A stretch of 7,892 nucleotides of DNA from Prochlorococcus marinus str. MIT 9215 (lineage in GTDB: Bacteria > Cyanobacteriota > Cyanobacteriia > PCC-6307 > Cyanobiaceae). The notes beneath the pieces were generated by a model. It was not told the DNA's origin and made no database searches. It saw only the letters and a program-made list of their open reading frames with translations. The position numbers and the translations under genes were made by a program. The stretch lies in the NCBI GenBank assembly GCA_949486985.1, contig CATBLW010000223.1, positions 1 through 7,892 on the forward strand. Reading direction: 5' to 3'. This document shows, in pieces, positions 1 to 7,019 of this stretch. Every line of letters starts with the position of its first letter. The stretch's first letter is position 1.

Positions 1-36
1 AAAGGGATTCTCTTGCAGGTTTCTTATGGGCTGCAT
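1..36 (-). CDS. Possible 5' end of a further minus-strand gene (partial)
   Basis: An ATG at 36-34 on the minus strand opens a frame that runs without a stop off the left edge (MQPIRNLQENPF...). It is preceded by AGAGG about 8 nt upstream of the ATG, one of the better Shine-Dalgarno matches in the window. The gene would follow the transporter permease after a 124-bp gap, so it could be a downstream operon member or a separate unit. Twelve codons are too few to assign a function, and a chance open frame of this length is quite possible. Confidence 0.3.
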   Translation of the reverse strand, partial: MQPIRNLQENPF

Positions 37-160
37 TGACGAGACCTCTGGTAATTAATTGTCTGCTTGTTGTCTCTGTGGCGATTGCTTGAACTTGTTG
101 AGATAAAGAATAGAGGATTCCGACTCTTTGATGATTTTGATAGTTAGATATTGCCTTCGG

Positions 161-1180
161 TTAATAGCGAATGCGAGGATCAAGTGCAGCAACAAGAAGA
201 TCTACCGCCACGCTGACTAGAACCACTAAGGCGGCAATAACAACAACAATCCCTTGCACAACTGGATAGTCGCGCTGGCTGATCGCCTCTTGTAAGCGTA
301 AAGCGATGCCAGGCCATGAAAAGGTGACTTCAATCAGCAAGGCTCCGCCTATTAGCGAGGCCACGGTGATGCCTGCAATGGTCAGAACAGGTAGCAGGGC
401 ATTGGGTAGAGCATGGCGGACAATGACTTGCGTCTCGCTAAGGCCTCTGCTGCGCGCTGCTTCCACGTAATCCGATCGCAGGGTGCGTTGCAGGTTCAGC
501 CGTAGGGCGTTGGTAAAAATGCCACTTAGCAACAGGCCAAGAGTGCTTGCGGGCAGCACCAAATGTCTGATGGCACCTTGAAGAGAGGCCCAGTTGCCGC
601 TGAATAGGCTGTCTGCGATTAGGAAGCCGCTTCCTTGCGGCGGCAAGAGGCTTGGCGGGAAGCGCCCTCCAACCGGAAGCCAGCCAAGCATCACTGCAAA
701 CAACAGTTGCACCAGCATCGCCACCCAGAAGGGAGGCAGGGCATAGGTACCAATCCCATAAAGGCGTCCAGCAAAATCGAGTTTGCCTTCGGGGCGGGCG
801 ATACCGCTGAAGCCCACAGCAAGTCCAACCACTGCTGCCAATAGCAGGGCCGTTAATCCCAGTTCAAGGCTTGCCGGAAGATCTCTGGCAATAATTGAGC
901 TCACTGGCTCCTGGTTGATCAGAGCCTCCCCCAGATCTCCATGGCCAAGACCCCTGATGAAGTCCAGGTATTGATGCCATAACGGTTGATCCAGTCCCAG
1001 TTTGCTGCGCAGGGCCGCGCGAGCGGCGGCAGGTGCACGGCTGCCTAGAACGGCATCAACGGGATCTCCCGGGGCAACCCTTAATAGAAGGAAAACAAGG
1101 CTGGCAATCAGCCAGAGCATCAACGGCGCCAAGGCCAAGCGGATGGCGCTATATCGAAGTAGCTCTCGTCCTCTTCCCAT
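161..1180 (-). CDS. DppB/OppB-type peptide ABC transporter permease
   Basis: This is an inner-membrane permease subunit of a peptide/nickel-type (DppB/OppB family) ABC importer. The 339 residues match the usual family length. The N-terminal membrane segment (about 14-34) runs into the family motif RVAPGDPVD (34-42). Then come the periplasmic region with LGLDQPLWHQYLDFIRG (61-77) and further hydrophobic helices at about 103-126, 143-169, 206-226, 262-284 and 308-332. The ATPase-coupling EAA loop is clear: DYVEAARSRGLSETQVIVRHALPNALLP at about 237-264, with the invariant glycine at 246. The C-terminal DPRIRY is typical. Its ATG overlaps the stop of the upstream solute-binding protein gene (TGATG), so the two are almost certainly cotranslated. 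The partner DppC-like permease and the ATPases are not in this window. The substrate is unproven; peptides are the family default. Confidence 0.93.
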   Translation of the reverse strand: MGRGRELLRYSAIRLALAPLMLWLIASLVFLLLRVAPGDPVDAVLGSRAPAAARAALRSKLGLDQPLWHQYLDFIRGLGHGDLGEALINQEPVSSIIARDLPASLELGLTALLLAAVVGLAVGFSGIARPEGKLDFAGRLYGIGTYALPPFWVAMLVQLLFAVMLGWLPVGGRFPPSLLPPQGSGFLIADSLFSGNWASLQGAIRHLVLPASTLGLLLSGIFTNALRLNLQRTLRSDYVEAARSRGLSETQVIVRHALPNALLPVLTIAGITVASLIGGALLIEVTFSWPGIALRLQEAISQRDYPVVQGIVVVIAALVVLVSVAVDLLVAALDPRIRY

Positions 1181-2769
1181 CAGTTCAGTAATCGCAGCCT
1201 GGCAAGCAGTAGTTGACCACTGCCGTCGAATTCGGGTTTAGCAAGGCGAAGTTGGGCCCAGGCACGTGGTGTGACGAGCCATAGGGGTAGATACGCCGCG
1301 CCATCAGCAGCTTGTCTCTCCACTGCTCGTATTTGTTGGAGCCGTTTGTGCCCGCGGAGTTGATCACTTCGTCGTAGGGCGTTCTCAAGACCTGGCTTGG
1401 TCCAGAAGCTGCCACTGATTGCGGCTTCGCCTGCTTCGCAGATCAATCCTTTGGCCTTTTCGCAGCTTAGTAATGGCACGAGGTAGGCCTCTGGATCGGG
1501 ATAGGCTCCCCGCCAGTCGAGCATTACGGCTTGGAAGGCTCCCTCCCCAAGTTGTCGATAGACCGTTGTTGATTCGACTCCATCAATGTTGATGCGCAGG
1601 CAATCGGCGAGATCTTGGGCGACCTGAGCTTGCCAGGTGAGGGCAAGAAGTTTGTCTGCAGGAACATTGGAACGAAACGTCAGCGGCAGGATGAGCTGTT
1701 TGTTTTTGCAATAGCCAGCTTCCTTGAGGAGTTCGCGTGCTTTCTCGGGCGCATAGGAGGGCCAAAACTCTTGTTCGCCACCCGGCAAGCTTGGCGGGAT
1801 GAGCGATCTGAGAGGCTTTCGCATCCCATAACTCACCCGTTCGCTGATTAATTTTCGATTAAGGCTGTAAGCAAGGGCCTTGCGCAGGATGGCCTTGTTA
1901 AGCGGCGGCGCATTGCTGAGCAGCGTGATGTAACCGATTTCAAGAGGAGCTCCTTCTCCTTCTCGAAGCTTGCCTTGGCTGGCTAGCTGATGAAGGAGTC
2001 GCCGTTGGTCTTCATCGAGGGAATTGGAAAGCAGTACATCAACTTCTCCACTACGTAGAGCACCGAACAAAGCGGTTGAGTTGCTCAGATTGATGAAATC
2101 GATCCCGGAGTTGCTGCTTGGGGTGCTCCAGTAGTCAGCAAAAGGTTCAAGGCGTTGTTGTTGGCTTTGAAAGCTGGTCAACCGGTAAGGGCCTGTCCCA
2201 ACGAACTTTTTGTTCAGGAACGTATCTTTGTTTTCTGAATAGGCCGTTGGCGATATCGGTGTCAGGTTGATTGAGGTCAGGAGTCCATCCAATGAGCTGG
2301 AGGGACGGGTTAGCCGCAGTCTCAATACGTAAGGAGCTGGTGTTTCGATCGCTGCAATGCGTCCACCGACCACATAATTGAGCGTGCCGATTCGTAGAAA
2401 GCGCTGCAGGCTAAAGGCCATGGCTGCAGCATCGAAACGCGTGCCGTCATGAAACAAGACATCGTTTCGTAGTGGAATTGAGATAGTCAGCCCACCATCG
2501 CTGATTGTTGGATGGGCAGCGGCTAATCGGGGTTCAAGTTGACCCTTGGCATTGAGGCGGTAGAGCGTATCCCCTAGAGCACTCAGCAGTTGCAGGACAT
2601 CAAAGGTGCTGGCCTGAGCGGGATCGAGAGAGGTGATCTTGCCTGCAGAGGCAACAGTTAGATGATTACTTTGGCGTGGATGCTGACAGGACGATTGACT
2701 CAGTGTCAGCAATAGGCCGCTGAATATTGCTGCCCAGCGCATGGAATGACAACGGCCAAGGAATCTCAC
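1180..2769 (-). CDS. Family 5 extracellular solute-binding protein (peptide ABC transporter)
   Basis: This is the periplasmic substrate-capture component of a peptide-type ABC importer (SBP_bac_5 family). Its 529 aa is within the normal range. An N-terminal hydrophobic signal segment (about 12-24) ends at QSSC, with Cys28 as a possible lipidation site; glutamine at -3 makes this a non-canonical lipobox. The family landmarks are in order: TSLDPAQAS (46-54), LEPRLAAAHPTISDGGLTISIPLRNDVLFHDGTRFDA (78-114), the hallmark GTGPYRL (191-197), NKAILRKALAYSLNRKLI (291-308) and APEKARELLKEAGY (340-353). The listed start is GTG. An in-frame ATG at 2742 (residue 10) would give a shorter, tidier signal peptide, and neither start has a strong ribosome site. 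The gene lies 33 bp after an 83-aa gene and overlaps the permease start by one base. Dipeptide, oligopeptide, nickel or glycoside specificity cannot be told from sequence alone. Confidence 0.92.
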   Translation of the reverse strand: MRFLGRCHSMRWAAIFSGLLLTLSQSSCQHPRQSNHLTVASAGKITSLDPAQASTFDVLQLLSALGDTLYRLNAKGQLEPRLAAAHPTISDGGLTISIPLRNDVLFHDGTRFDAAAMAFSLQRFLRIGTLNYVVGGRIAAIETPAPYVLRLRLTRPSSSLDGLLTSINLTPISPTAYSENKDTFLNKKFVGTGPYRLTSFQSQQQRLEPFADYWSTPSSNSGIDFINLSNSTALFGALRSGEVDVLLSNSLDEDQRRLLHQLASQGKLREGEGAPLEIGYITLLSNAPPLNKAILRKALAYSLNRKLISERVSYGMRKPLRSLIPPSLPGGEQEFWPSYAPEKARELLKEAGYCKNKQLILPLTFRSNVPADKLLALTWQAQVAQDLADCLRINIDGVESTTVYRQLGEGAFQAVMLDWRGAYPDPEAYLVPLLSCEKAKGLICEAGEAAISGSFWTKPGLENALRRSDQLRGHKRLQQIRAVERQAADGAAYLPLWLVTPRAWAQLRLAKPEFDGSGQLLLARLRLLN

Positions 2770-2802
2770 AAGGCAGGTTGAGAAGAATTACTTGGACGCC
2801 AT

Positions 2803-3054
2803 TCAAGAAATTGGAACCGACTCTTGCTGCATTGGAGTTGGAGCCAGAGAGATTTGTTGCATCGAAATCTCAAACACTGGCGATCCATTGGTCATCAGAG
2901 GCCAGCGACGCACCCAGCAGCGGTTGTGATCATCATCAATGCCGATGACCTGAAAAAGGCCGGCATCGATGTTGAGCTGAATGCAATCGCCCTGATGGAG
3001 GTCCATGAGCGGGTGGGGTTTCTGCTTGGAGCAGAGTTGGATGTTTGAAGACAT
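2803..3054 (-). CDS. Small conserved-looking protein of unknown function (83 aa)
   Basis: The function is unknown. The 83-residue product is soluble and has no signal peptide or membrane segment. Its core, from about 18 to 70, reads as a compact beta-rich domain: LHQGDCIQLNIDAGLFQVIGIDDDHNRCWVRRWPL, then SPVFEISMQQISL. The opening 'GD.IQL' followed by short alternating hydrophobic strands resembles small SH3-like barrels, but that is inference. I recall similar 'DHDRCWVRRWPL...SPVFEV' proteins as conserved hypotheticals in cyanobacteria; this was not checked. The minus frame is preferred over an overlapping plus-strand frame (2824-3048) because it fits the all-minus gene order and has domain-like composition. 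It lies 112 bp after homoserine dehydrogenase and 33 bp before the solute-binding protein gene. The ATG at 3054 has no clear Shine-Dalgarno sequence. Confidence 0.75.
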   Translation of the reverse strand: MSSNIQLCSKQKPHPLMDLHQGDCIQLNIDAGLFQVIGIDDDHNRCWVRRWPLMTNGSPVFEISMQQISLAPTPMQQESVPIS

Positions 3055-3166
3055 CGAAGCGTTCGGAATGAACGATTGGGAGAACAGGTCAGCTTCTGAA
3101 GACTGATTTACTGAAACCCTTCATAACTGTGGCTCATCAAGGGCCCTATTTGCCAGGGGTGTGTGC

Positions 3167-4483
3167 TTAGAGGCACCCAAGATGAGCAATCAGTCCTTTG
3201 ATCTCCGGAAGGTTGGTGATCGCCTTGAGGGCATCATGCATTTGCCCTTGGCTGACTTCATGAGTGATCACAACGATTTCAGCGTCGGCTTCAGAGGCGT
3301 CGAACTGCACGATCGATTGAATGGAAATATCACAAGCTCCGAAGCAGTTGCCGATCTGGCCAATCACTCCTGGGGCATTTTTAGCTTTGAAACGTACGTA
3401 ATTTCGTTGTTGGATGGCGTTTGGATGAACAAGATGACAGGCGCGCCAACTGTTGGCAGCAAGTAGGGGGTCGAGGCAGCCATTGGCGTTTTCAAGTTGA
3501 CGGATACCTGCAATGTTGAGGATGTCGGCAACAACAGCAGAGGCCGTAGGCCCAGCGCCAGCGCCTGGGCCATAGAACATCACACGGCCAATGGGATCTC
3601 CTTCAACAAGAATTGCATTGTTGACACCATTCACCCCCGCTAAAGGGTGCTCGTTGGGGATCAGTGTTGGTTGAACCCTTAAGGCCAGTGGCAGAGAGGT
3701 TTGGTCTTGAGTTGTTGTTTGCAACCGTTCGGCCACGGCCAGCAGCTTGACGACATAGCCAAGTTGTTTGGCGTAATCCACGTCCCGGCTTTGCAACGTA
3801 CTGATGCCTTGGGTGGGAATGGCAGCACGTTCAATTGGCCCACCAAAGGCCAGTCCGCTCAGGATGGCGATTTTGTCTGCTGCATCAAGACCTTCCACAT
3901 CAGCGGCTGGGTCAGCTTCTGCATAACCAAGATCTTGGGCATCCTTTAGCACTGCTTGATAGGCAGCGCCTTCTTGTGCCATCCGCGTGAGGATGTAGTT
4001 GGTGGTGCCGTTGATGATCCCGCTGACGCGTTCGATTCGGTTGCCACCAAGAGATTGTTTAAGCGGTTCGATGATCGGAATACCGCCTCCTACAGCGGCT
4101 TCAATCAGCACATAAACCCCTGCAGCGGCAGCGGCTGAGGCGATTTCTTCGCCGTGATGAGCGATTACGGCCTTGTTGGCTGTAACAACAGATTTGCCTG
4201 CCGCAATGGCTCGCATGATCAGGGTTCGGGCTGGTTCGATCCCTCCCATGACTTCCACCACCACCTGCACAGCGGGGTCGTCGACAACTGTTTCCGGATC
4301 TGTGGTGAGCACAGCTGCAGGCAGTTCAACCGGGCGGGAACGTTGCAGATCTCTGACGGCCACGCGAACCAGTTCAAGTTCGCCGATTAGTGGATGTCGC
4401 CCTTCTGGGTTTTGCAGAATCTCTGCCACCCCTGCGCCGACAGTCCCGAGGCCCAGCAGTCCCAAGCCAATTCTTGTGCCCAT
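3167..4483 (-). CDS. hom: Homoserine dehydrogenase with C-terminal ACT domain
   Basis: It catalyses NAD(P)H-dependent reduction of aspartate-4-semialdehyde to homoserine, the branch point toward threonine and methionine, in the cytoplasm. The 438 aa is the normal length for the monofunctional enzyme. The Rossmann nucleotide-binding motif GLLGLGTVGAGV is at 8-19. The substrate-domain signature follows: TANKAVIAHHG (101-111, with Lys104), IEAAVGGGIPII (127-138) and GIINGTTNYIL (155-165). Next is YAEADPAADVEGLDAADKIAIL (187-208), with the acidic residues and Lys204 typical of the catalytic site. A C-terminal ACT domain (about 360-435, from NYVRFKAKNAPGVIGQIGNCF) suggests feedback control by threonine or another amino acid, as in related enzymes. 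No aspartokinase domain is fused. It starts 57 bp after sufE, with only a weak upstream purine stretch. Identification is secure; the effector is inferred. Confidence 0.97.
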   Translation of the reverse strand: MGTRIGLGLLGLGTVGAGVAEILQNPEGRHPLIGELELVRVAVRDLQRSRPVELPAAVLTTDPETVVDDPAVQVVVEVMGGIEPARTLIMRAIAAGKSVVTANKAVIAHHGEEIASAAAAAGVYVLIEAAVGGGIPIIEPLKQSLGGNRIERVSGIINGTTNYILTRMAQEGAAYQAVLKDAQDLGYAEADPAADVEGLDAADKIAILSGLAFGGPIERAAIPTQGISTLQSRDVDYAKQLGYVVKLLAVAERLQTTTQDQTSLPLALRVQPTLIPNEHPLAGVNGVNNAILVEGDPIGRVMFYGPGAGAGPTASAVVADILNIAGIRQLENANGCLDPLLAANSWRACHLVHPNAIQQRNYVRFKAKNAPGVIGQIGNCFGACDISIQSIVQFDASEADAEIVVITHEVSQGQMHDALKAITNLPEIKGLIAHLGCL

Positions 4484-4540
4484 GACCGCTCGTCCCGAGT
4501 TCGCTTACTTGAAGCCCTGACTCTATGAACTTGGAGGTCC

Positions 4541-4972
4541 CTAACCAGTGGCCAATTGTTGGGCCTGGGACTTCATCGCCAAAAGAATGTTGAGGAAGCC
4601 GTTGGCTCGTGAGGGTGTGAGGCTGGCATTGAGACCAGTGGCTTCAATGAAGCTTGGATCAACGGCCATCACTTCTTCTGGCGTGAGATTGTTGAGGCCT
4701 TGAATCAGCATGGCAAGCAAGCCTTTCGTAATCAGTGCATCGGAATCGCCTTGCCACTGAAGCCGTCCTTCCTGGAGTTCACCGCGCACATAGACCTGCG
4801 ATACGCATCCCTTCACTTTGATGTCGTTTGTTTGCAGACTCTCGTCGAGGGTTGGCAGCTTTTTCGCTAGCCAAAGGACGTATTCATAGCGTCGTCGTGG
4901 ATCTGGGGAGTTTTTGAGTCTGCCGACCATTGTGTCCAGCGCTTCACTGCCATAACTGGAGGATTCAGCCAT
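4541..4972 (-). CDS. sufE: SufE-type cysteine desulfurase activator / sulfur acceptor
   Basis: SufE accepts persulfide sulfur from a SufS-type cysteine desulfurase, stimulating it and passing sulfur to the SUF Fe-S assembly scaffold in the cytoplasm. The 143 residues fit the family. Visible landmarks are RRRYEYVLWLAKKLP (27-41), a short linker, then IKVKGCVSQVYV (51-62), in which Cys56 is the conserved persulfide-carrying cysteine. The following strand LQWQGDSDALITKGLLAMLIQ (71-91) and the C-terminal SLTPSRANGFLNIL (117-130) are also characteristic. It begins 10 bp after the stop of the secreted 160-aa protein and ends 57 bp before homoserine dehydrogenase, so the three may share a transcript. 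No other suf or isc genes are present in the window. Confidence 0.95.
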   Translation of the reverse strand: MAESSSYGSEALDTMVGRLKNSPDPRRRYEYVLWLAKKLPTLDESLQTNDIKVKGCVSQVYVRGELQEGRLQWQGDSDALITKGLLAMLIQGLNNLTPEEVMAVDPSFIEATGLNASLTPSRANGFLNILLAMKSQAQQLATG

Positions 4973-4982
4973 CGGGAAGGAC

Positions 4983-5465
4983 TCAGTACTTGAGGCGTTG
5001 TCGATTCACGCTAACGAGGAGACCTCCGAGCCCAAGAAGGAAAGGCGAACCTGCCCAGGCAACGCTCCAAATCGATTTTGCTGGCAGTGGTTTGATCACG
5101 ACCTCCTCAAGCTGCACTTTGCCTGAACGGACTGGGAGCAGTAGGTAGTCGCGGTGTCCTGGACCTCCATCAATTTGAACATCCAGATTCCCCTCGCTGA
5201 TTTCAGGCAGGCTCAAGTTCAGTTTTCCCTGCTGGTCCATCCGGCCGAGCTCTTCACCAGGCATTCCATCGGCTCCCATTAGACGCACGACGGCTCCGTC
5301 GACAGGTTGTCCAGTGGAGAACTGGCTGCGGAGTTCCAGTTTGCCGTTTAGGTAGTTGAGTGTGCTCTCAATGGCATGGGCTTTTGCTGGTTGGCTCTGG
5401 ATCAATGAAAGAGCTCCGCTAGTGAGCAACAGGAGCAGGGATCCTTTCCAAAACAGCATCGGCAT
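4983..5465 (-). CDS. Secreted, C-terminally membrane-anchored NikL/CbiL-like protein
   Basis: This is a 160-aa exported protein. Residues 1-29 form a signal peptide (hydrophobic 9-22, likely cleavage after AKA), which would leave a mature N-terminus beginning His30-Ala31. Residues 33-125 look like a single beta-sandwich of the carboxypeptidase-regulatory/Ig-like type: YLNGKLELRSQFSTGQPVDGAVVRLMG..., a 'QGKLNLSLPE' strand, then GGPGHRDYLLLPV (100-112). A C-terminal membrane helix (about 132-153) ends in NRQRLKY, placing the body outside the membrane. This layout resembles the periplasmic NikL/CbiL-type accessory proteins of nickel/cobalt uptake systems, in which an N-terminal His just after cleavage takes part in metal handling. 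That role is inference here, since no transporter partner is adjacent. A second ATG at 5459 is better spaced (8 nt) from the AAGGG upstream and may be the true start. Confidence 0.8.
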   Translation of the reverse strand: MPMLFWKGSLLLLLTSGALSLIQSQPAKAHAIESTLNYLNGKLELRSQFSTGQPVDGAVVRLMGADGMPGEELGRMDQQGKLNLSLPEISEGNLDVQIDGGPGHRDYLLLPVRSGKVQLEEVVIKPLPAKSIWSVAWAGSPFLLGLGGLLVSVNRQRLKY

Positions 5466-5532
5466 CGCCCTTATTTAGAGGACTCATTGTGCGAGATGTG
5501 CGTTGGCTTGACCAGTCAAATTGCAGCAGCTT

Positions 5533-6186
5533 TTAATTCGGCTTGGTTATGTCATTCGACTTGATTACGTCATTCGACTGGGTTGCTTCATTCGACTTGG
5601 TTAAGTGATTCGAATTGGCCAAGCCTGTTTCAGTGATCCAGCCATCCACGGGTATATCCCATGGATCTCGAGGTAATGGCTCATGCGTGATACAGGCTTG
5701 TGGCAGAACCGCGAGGGTTGTAACGGCTCGCCATTTTGGTTGACTTCTTAGGCGGTCGTAGAAACCGCCGCCATATCCAAGTCGAATGCCGTGCTGATCA
5801 ATGGCTAAAGCTGGAATGAGCAATAGATTCAAACCGCTGGGTTCTAGAGCTGGTTCTCTCAGTGGAGCAAGGATGTTGCAGGCATCGAGTTGAAGTGGTG
5901 CAAGGCTCCATGGGTGGTAAGTGAGGCTGCCGTCAGTTCCGCTCGCTGGAAGTGCAATTGGCTGTTTCAGCTTCTGCTTAAGAGATCTCAGGTCAACCTC
6001 TCCTGCTAAAGGCCAGTAAATGCCTAAGTGACCTTGGCCCTGGCCTTTAGGGCTGCTGCTACTCGTCAACTGGTGAACGTTCCTGATCACTTCTTGAACG
6101 ACCGCCGCCTCAACGATGGGTAGTTGTTGAGCACGCAAAGCTCTGAAATGTTGTCGGCTTTCTGCTTTGCTTTGGCATCGAGTCAT
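5533..6186 (-). CDS. 5-formyltetrahydrofolate cyclo-ligase (MTHF synthetase) with repeat-built C-terminal tail
   Basis: It catalyses ATP-dependent conversion of 5-formyl-THF to 5,10-methenyl-THF, returning folate to one-carbon metabolism in the cytoplasm. The hallmark block LLIPALAIDQHGIRLGYGGGFYDRLR (122-147) holds the GYGGGFYDR signature, and PRDPWDIPVDGWITETG (172-188) is the usual C-terminal end of the fold. N-terminal motifs include RQHFRALRAQQ (11-21) and LGIYWPLAGEVDLRSL (54-69, substrate-side region). The enzyme would normally end near residue 190. Here about 27 more residues follow, made of hexapeptide repeats SNHLTK-SNEATQ-SNDVIK-SNDITK-PN (192-217), encoded by an 18-bp tandem DNA repeat. 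Its ATG overlaps the methyltransferase stop (ATGA), implying translational coupling. Function is secure from the signature; the tail is probably dispensable for catalysis, which is inference. Confidence 0.93.
   Translation of the reverse strand: MTRCQSKAESRQHFRALRAQQLPIVEAAVVQEVIRNVHQLTSSSSPKGQGQGHLGIYWPLAGEVDLRSLKQKLKQPIALPASGTDGSLTYHPWSLAPLQLDACNILAPLREPALEPSGLNLLLIPALAIDQHGIRLGYGGGFYDRLRSQPKWRAVTTLAVLPQACITHEPLPRDPWDIPVDGWITETGLANSNHLTKSNEATQSNDVIKSNDITKPN
5536..5625. repeat. 18-bp tandem repeat inside the 3' end of the cyclo-ligase gene
   Basis: The plus-strand motif ATTCG(A/G) recurs at 5536, 5554, 5572, 5590 and 5608, exactly 18 bp apart. Units 2-4 are close to ATTCGACTTGGTTACGTC, while units 1 and 5 are more diverged. 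The unit length is a multiple of three, so the array stays in frame and adds hexapeptides to the C-terminus; the stop codon abuts unit 1. The pattern points to slippage or unequal-recombination expansion followed by point divergence. Confidence 0.9.
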
Positions 6187-6950
6187 GGGCTCGGATGGCC
6201 CCAGCGGCCCATCAATGGCAGCGATAGAGCGATTGTTGTTTGTTCTTTTGGCCAGATTCCCCGCAACTCCATGCTGATCTCTTGCAGTAGGGCCTCTCGC
6301 TCATGGCCTGCCTTCCTGAGTGGTGACCAAGTCCCCACGAAGCCAAGTAGATCTTCAAGGCTCCATTCAAGTTGGATGGAAAGTCCTTTTGGCAGTGCAT
6401 CACTAGGACCTGGAAATGGCAGATCGCCATAGTGACGATCAACATGCTTTCGTTCGGGCGGCCACAAGCTTCTTAACCGTTCTCCGTAAAGCTGATCAAG
6501 CCATGTTTGTAGTAAGGGGTAGTTGCTTCTCAATGGGTCGTAGCCAAGCCAAACCATCAATCCGCCTGGCTTGATCACTCGCAAAACTTCAGCATTGAAT
6601 CGAGGAACATCGAACCAATGAATAGCGGCGGCAACAACGATGACATCGATGCTGGCTTCAGGGAGATCGGATGATTCAGCTGCCCCGACGCGGTAATGAA
6701 TGCGCGGGTGAGGTGATGCGGAGGAAATTTGGCTTGGGCTTAGATCAGTTGCATCGACGCGATCAAAGTGTTTGGCAAGTCCAAGAGATGCTTGACCATT
6801 GCCACAGGCCACATCCCAACAACGCTTGTGGCAGGGCGCGTTGTTACTGATCCAATCAAAAATGGCCTTCGGGTAGTGGGGGCGATGTTTTGAGTAAGCC
6901 TCAGAGACGCTTTCAAACCAGCCTTTTTTGGGTGATACGTGAGCTTCCAT
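6183..6950 (-). CDS. Class I SAM-dependent methyltransferase, substrate unknown
   Basis: This is a cytoplasmic methyltransferase of the Methyltransf_11 type, 255 aa. The N-terminal FESVSEAYSKHRPHYPKAIFDWI (12-34) matches the 'F...A..Y...RP.YP' lead-in seen in small-molecule methyltransferases of the trans-aconitate methyltransferase-like (TMT1/CRG1-like) group. SAM-binding motif I is WDVACGNGQAS (45-55). An acidic post-strand motif lies in VDATDLSPSQI (65-75), and GAAESSDLPEASIDVIVVAAAIHWFD (89-114) includes the AIHWF element that group often carries. Motif III-like EVLRVIKPGGLMVW follows at 121-134. The remaining 110 residues are a family-specific C-terminal region with SLEDLLGFVGTWSPLRKAG. 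Its stop overlaps the cyclo-ligase start by 4 bp, so the two are cotranslated, although no shared substrate is evident. The substrate cannot be named from sequence. No Shine-Dalgarno sequence is visible before ATG 6950. Confidence 0.9.
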   Translation of the reverse strand: MEAHVSPKKGWFESVSEAYSKHRPHYPKAIFDWISNNAPCHKRCWDVACGNGQASLGLAKHFDRVDATDLSPSQISSASPHPRIHYRVGAAESSDLPEASIDVIVVAAAIHWFDVPRFNAEVLRVIKPGGLMVWLGYDPLRSNYPLLQTWLDQLYGERLRSLWPPERKHVDRHYGDLPFPGPSDALPKGLSIQLEWSLEDLLGFVGTWSPLRKAGHEREALLQEISMELRGIWPKEQTTIALSLPLMGRWGHPSP

Positions 6951-7019
6951 GATCGAAACTAGTGCTTAACTTTCAAGACAACTGTGCGGCCAAGAAAATC
7001 CCTTTAAGGCTAACTCCAA

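Noticed and set aside
37..160. Terminator after the permease gene
   Set aside because: No GC-rich stem followed by T-run is visible on the minus strand; the stretch is AT-rich with nothing I can support beyond the ribosome site for the possible left-edge gene.
2824..3048. 74-aa plus-strand frame antisense to the 83-aa gene
   Set aside because: It lies on the opposite strand to every gene here. The minus frame has better domain-like sequence, so this is a shadow.
3055..3166. Possible terminator or promoter in the gap after homoserine dehydrogenase
   Set aside because: AGGGCCCT is a short palindrome, but no stem with a following T-tract and no convincing -10/-35 pair could be found on the minus strand.
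3161..3466. 101-aa plus-strand frame
   Set aside because: It is antisense to the conserved ACT domain of homoserine dehydrogenase and has no independent support.
4173..4520. 115-aa plus-strand frame
   Set aside because: It is a Ser/Thr/Arg-rich shadow of the N-terminal nucleotide-binding domain of homoserine dehydrogenase.
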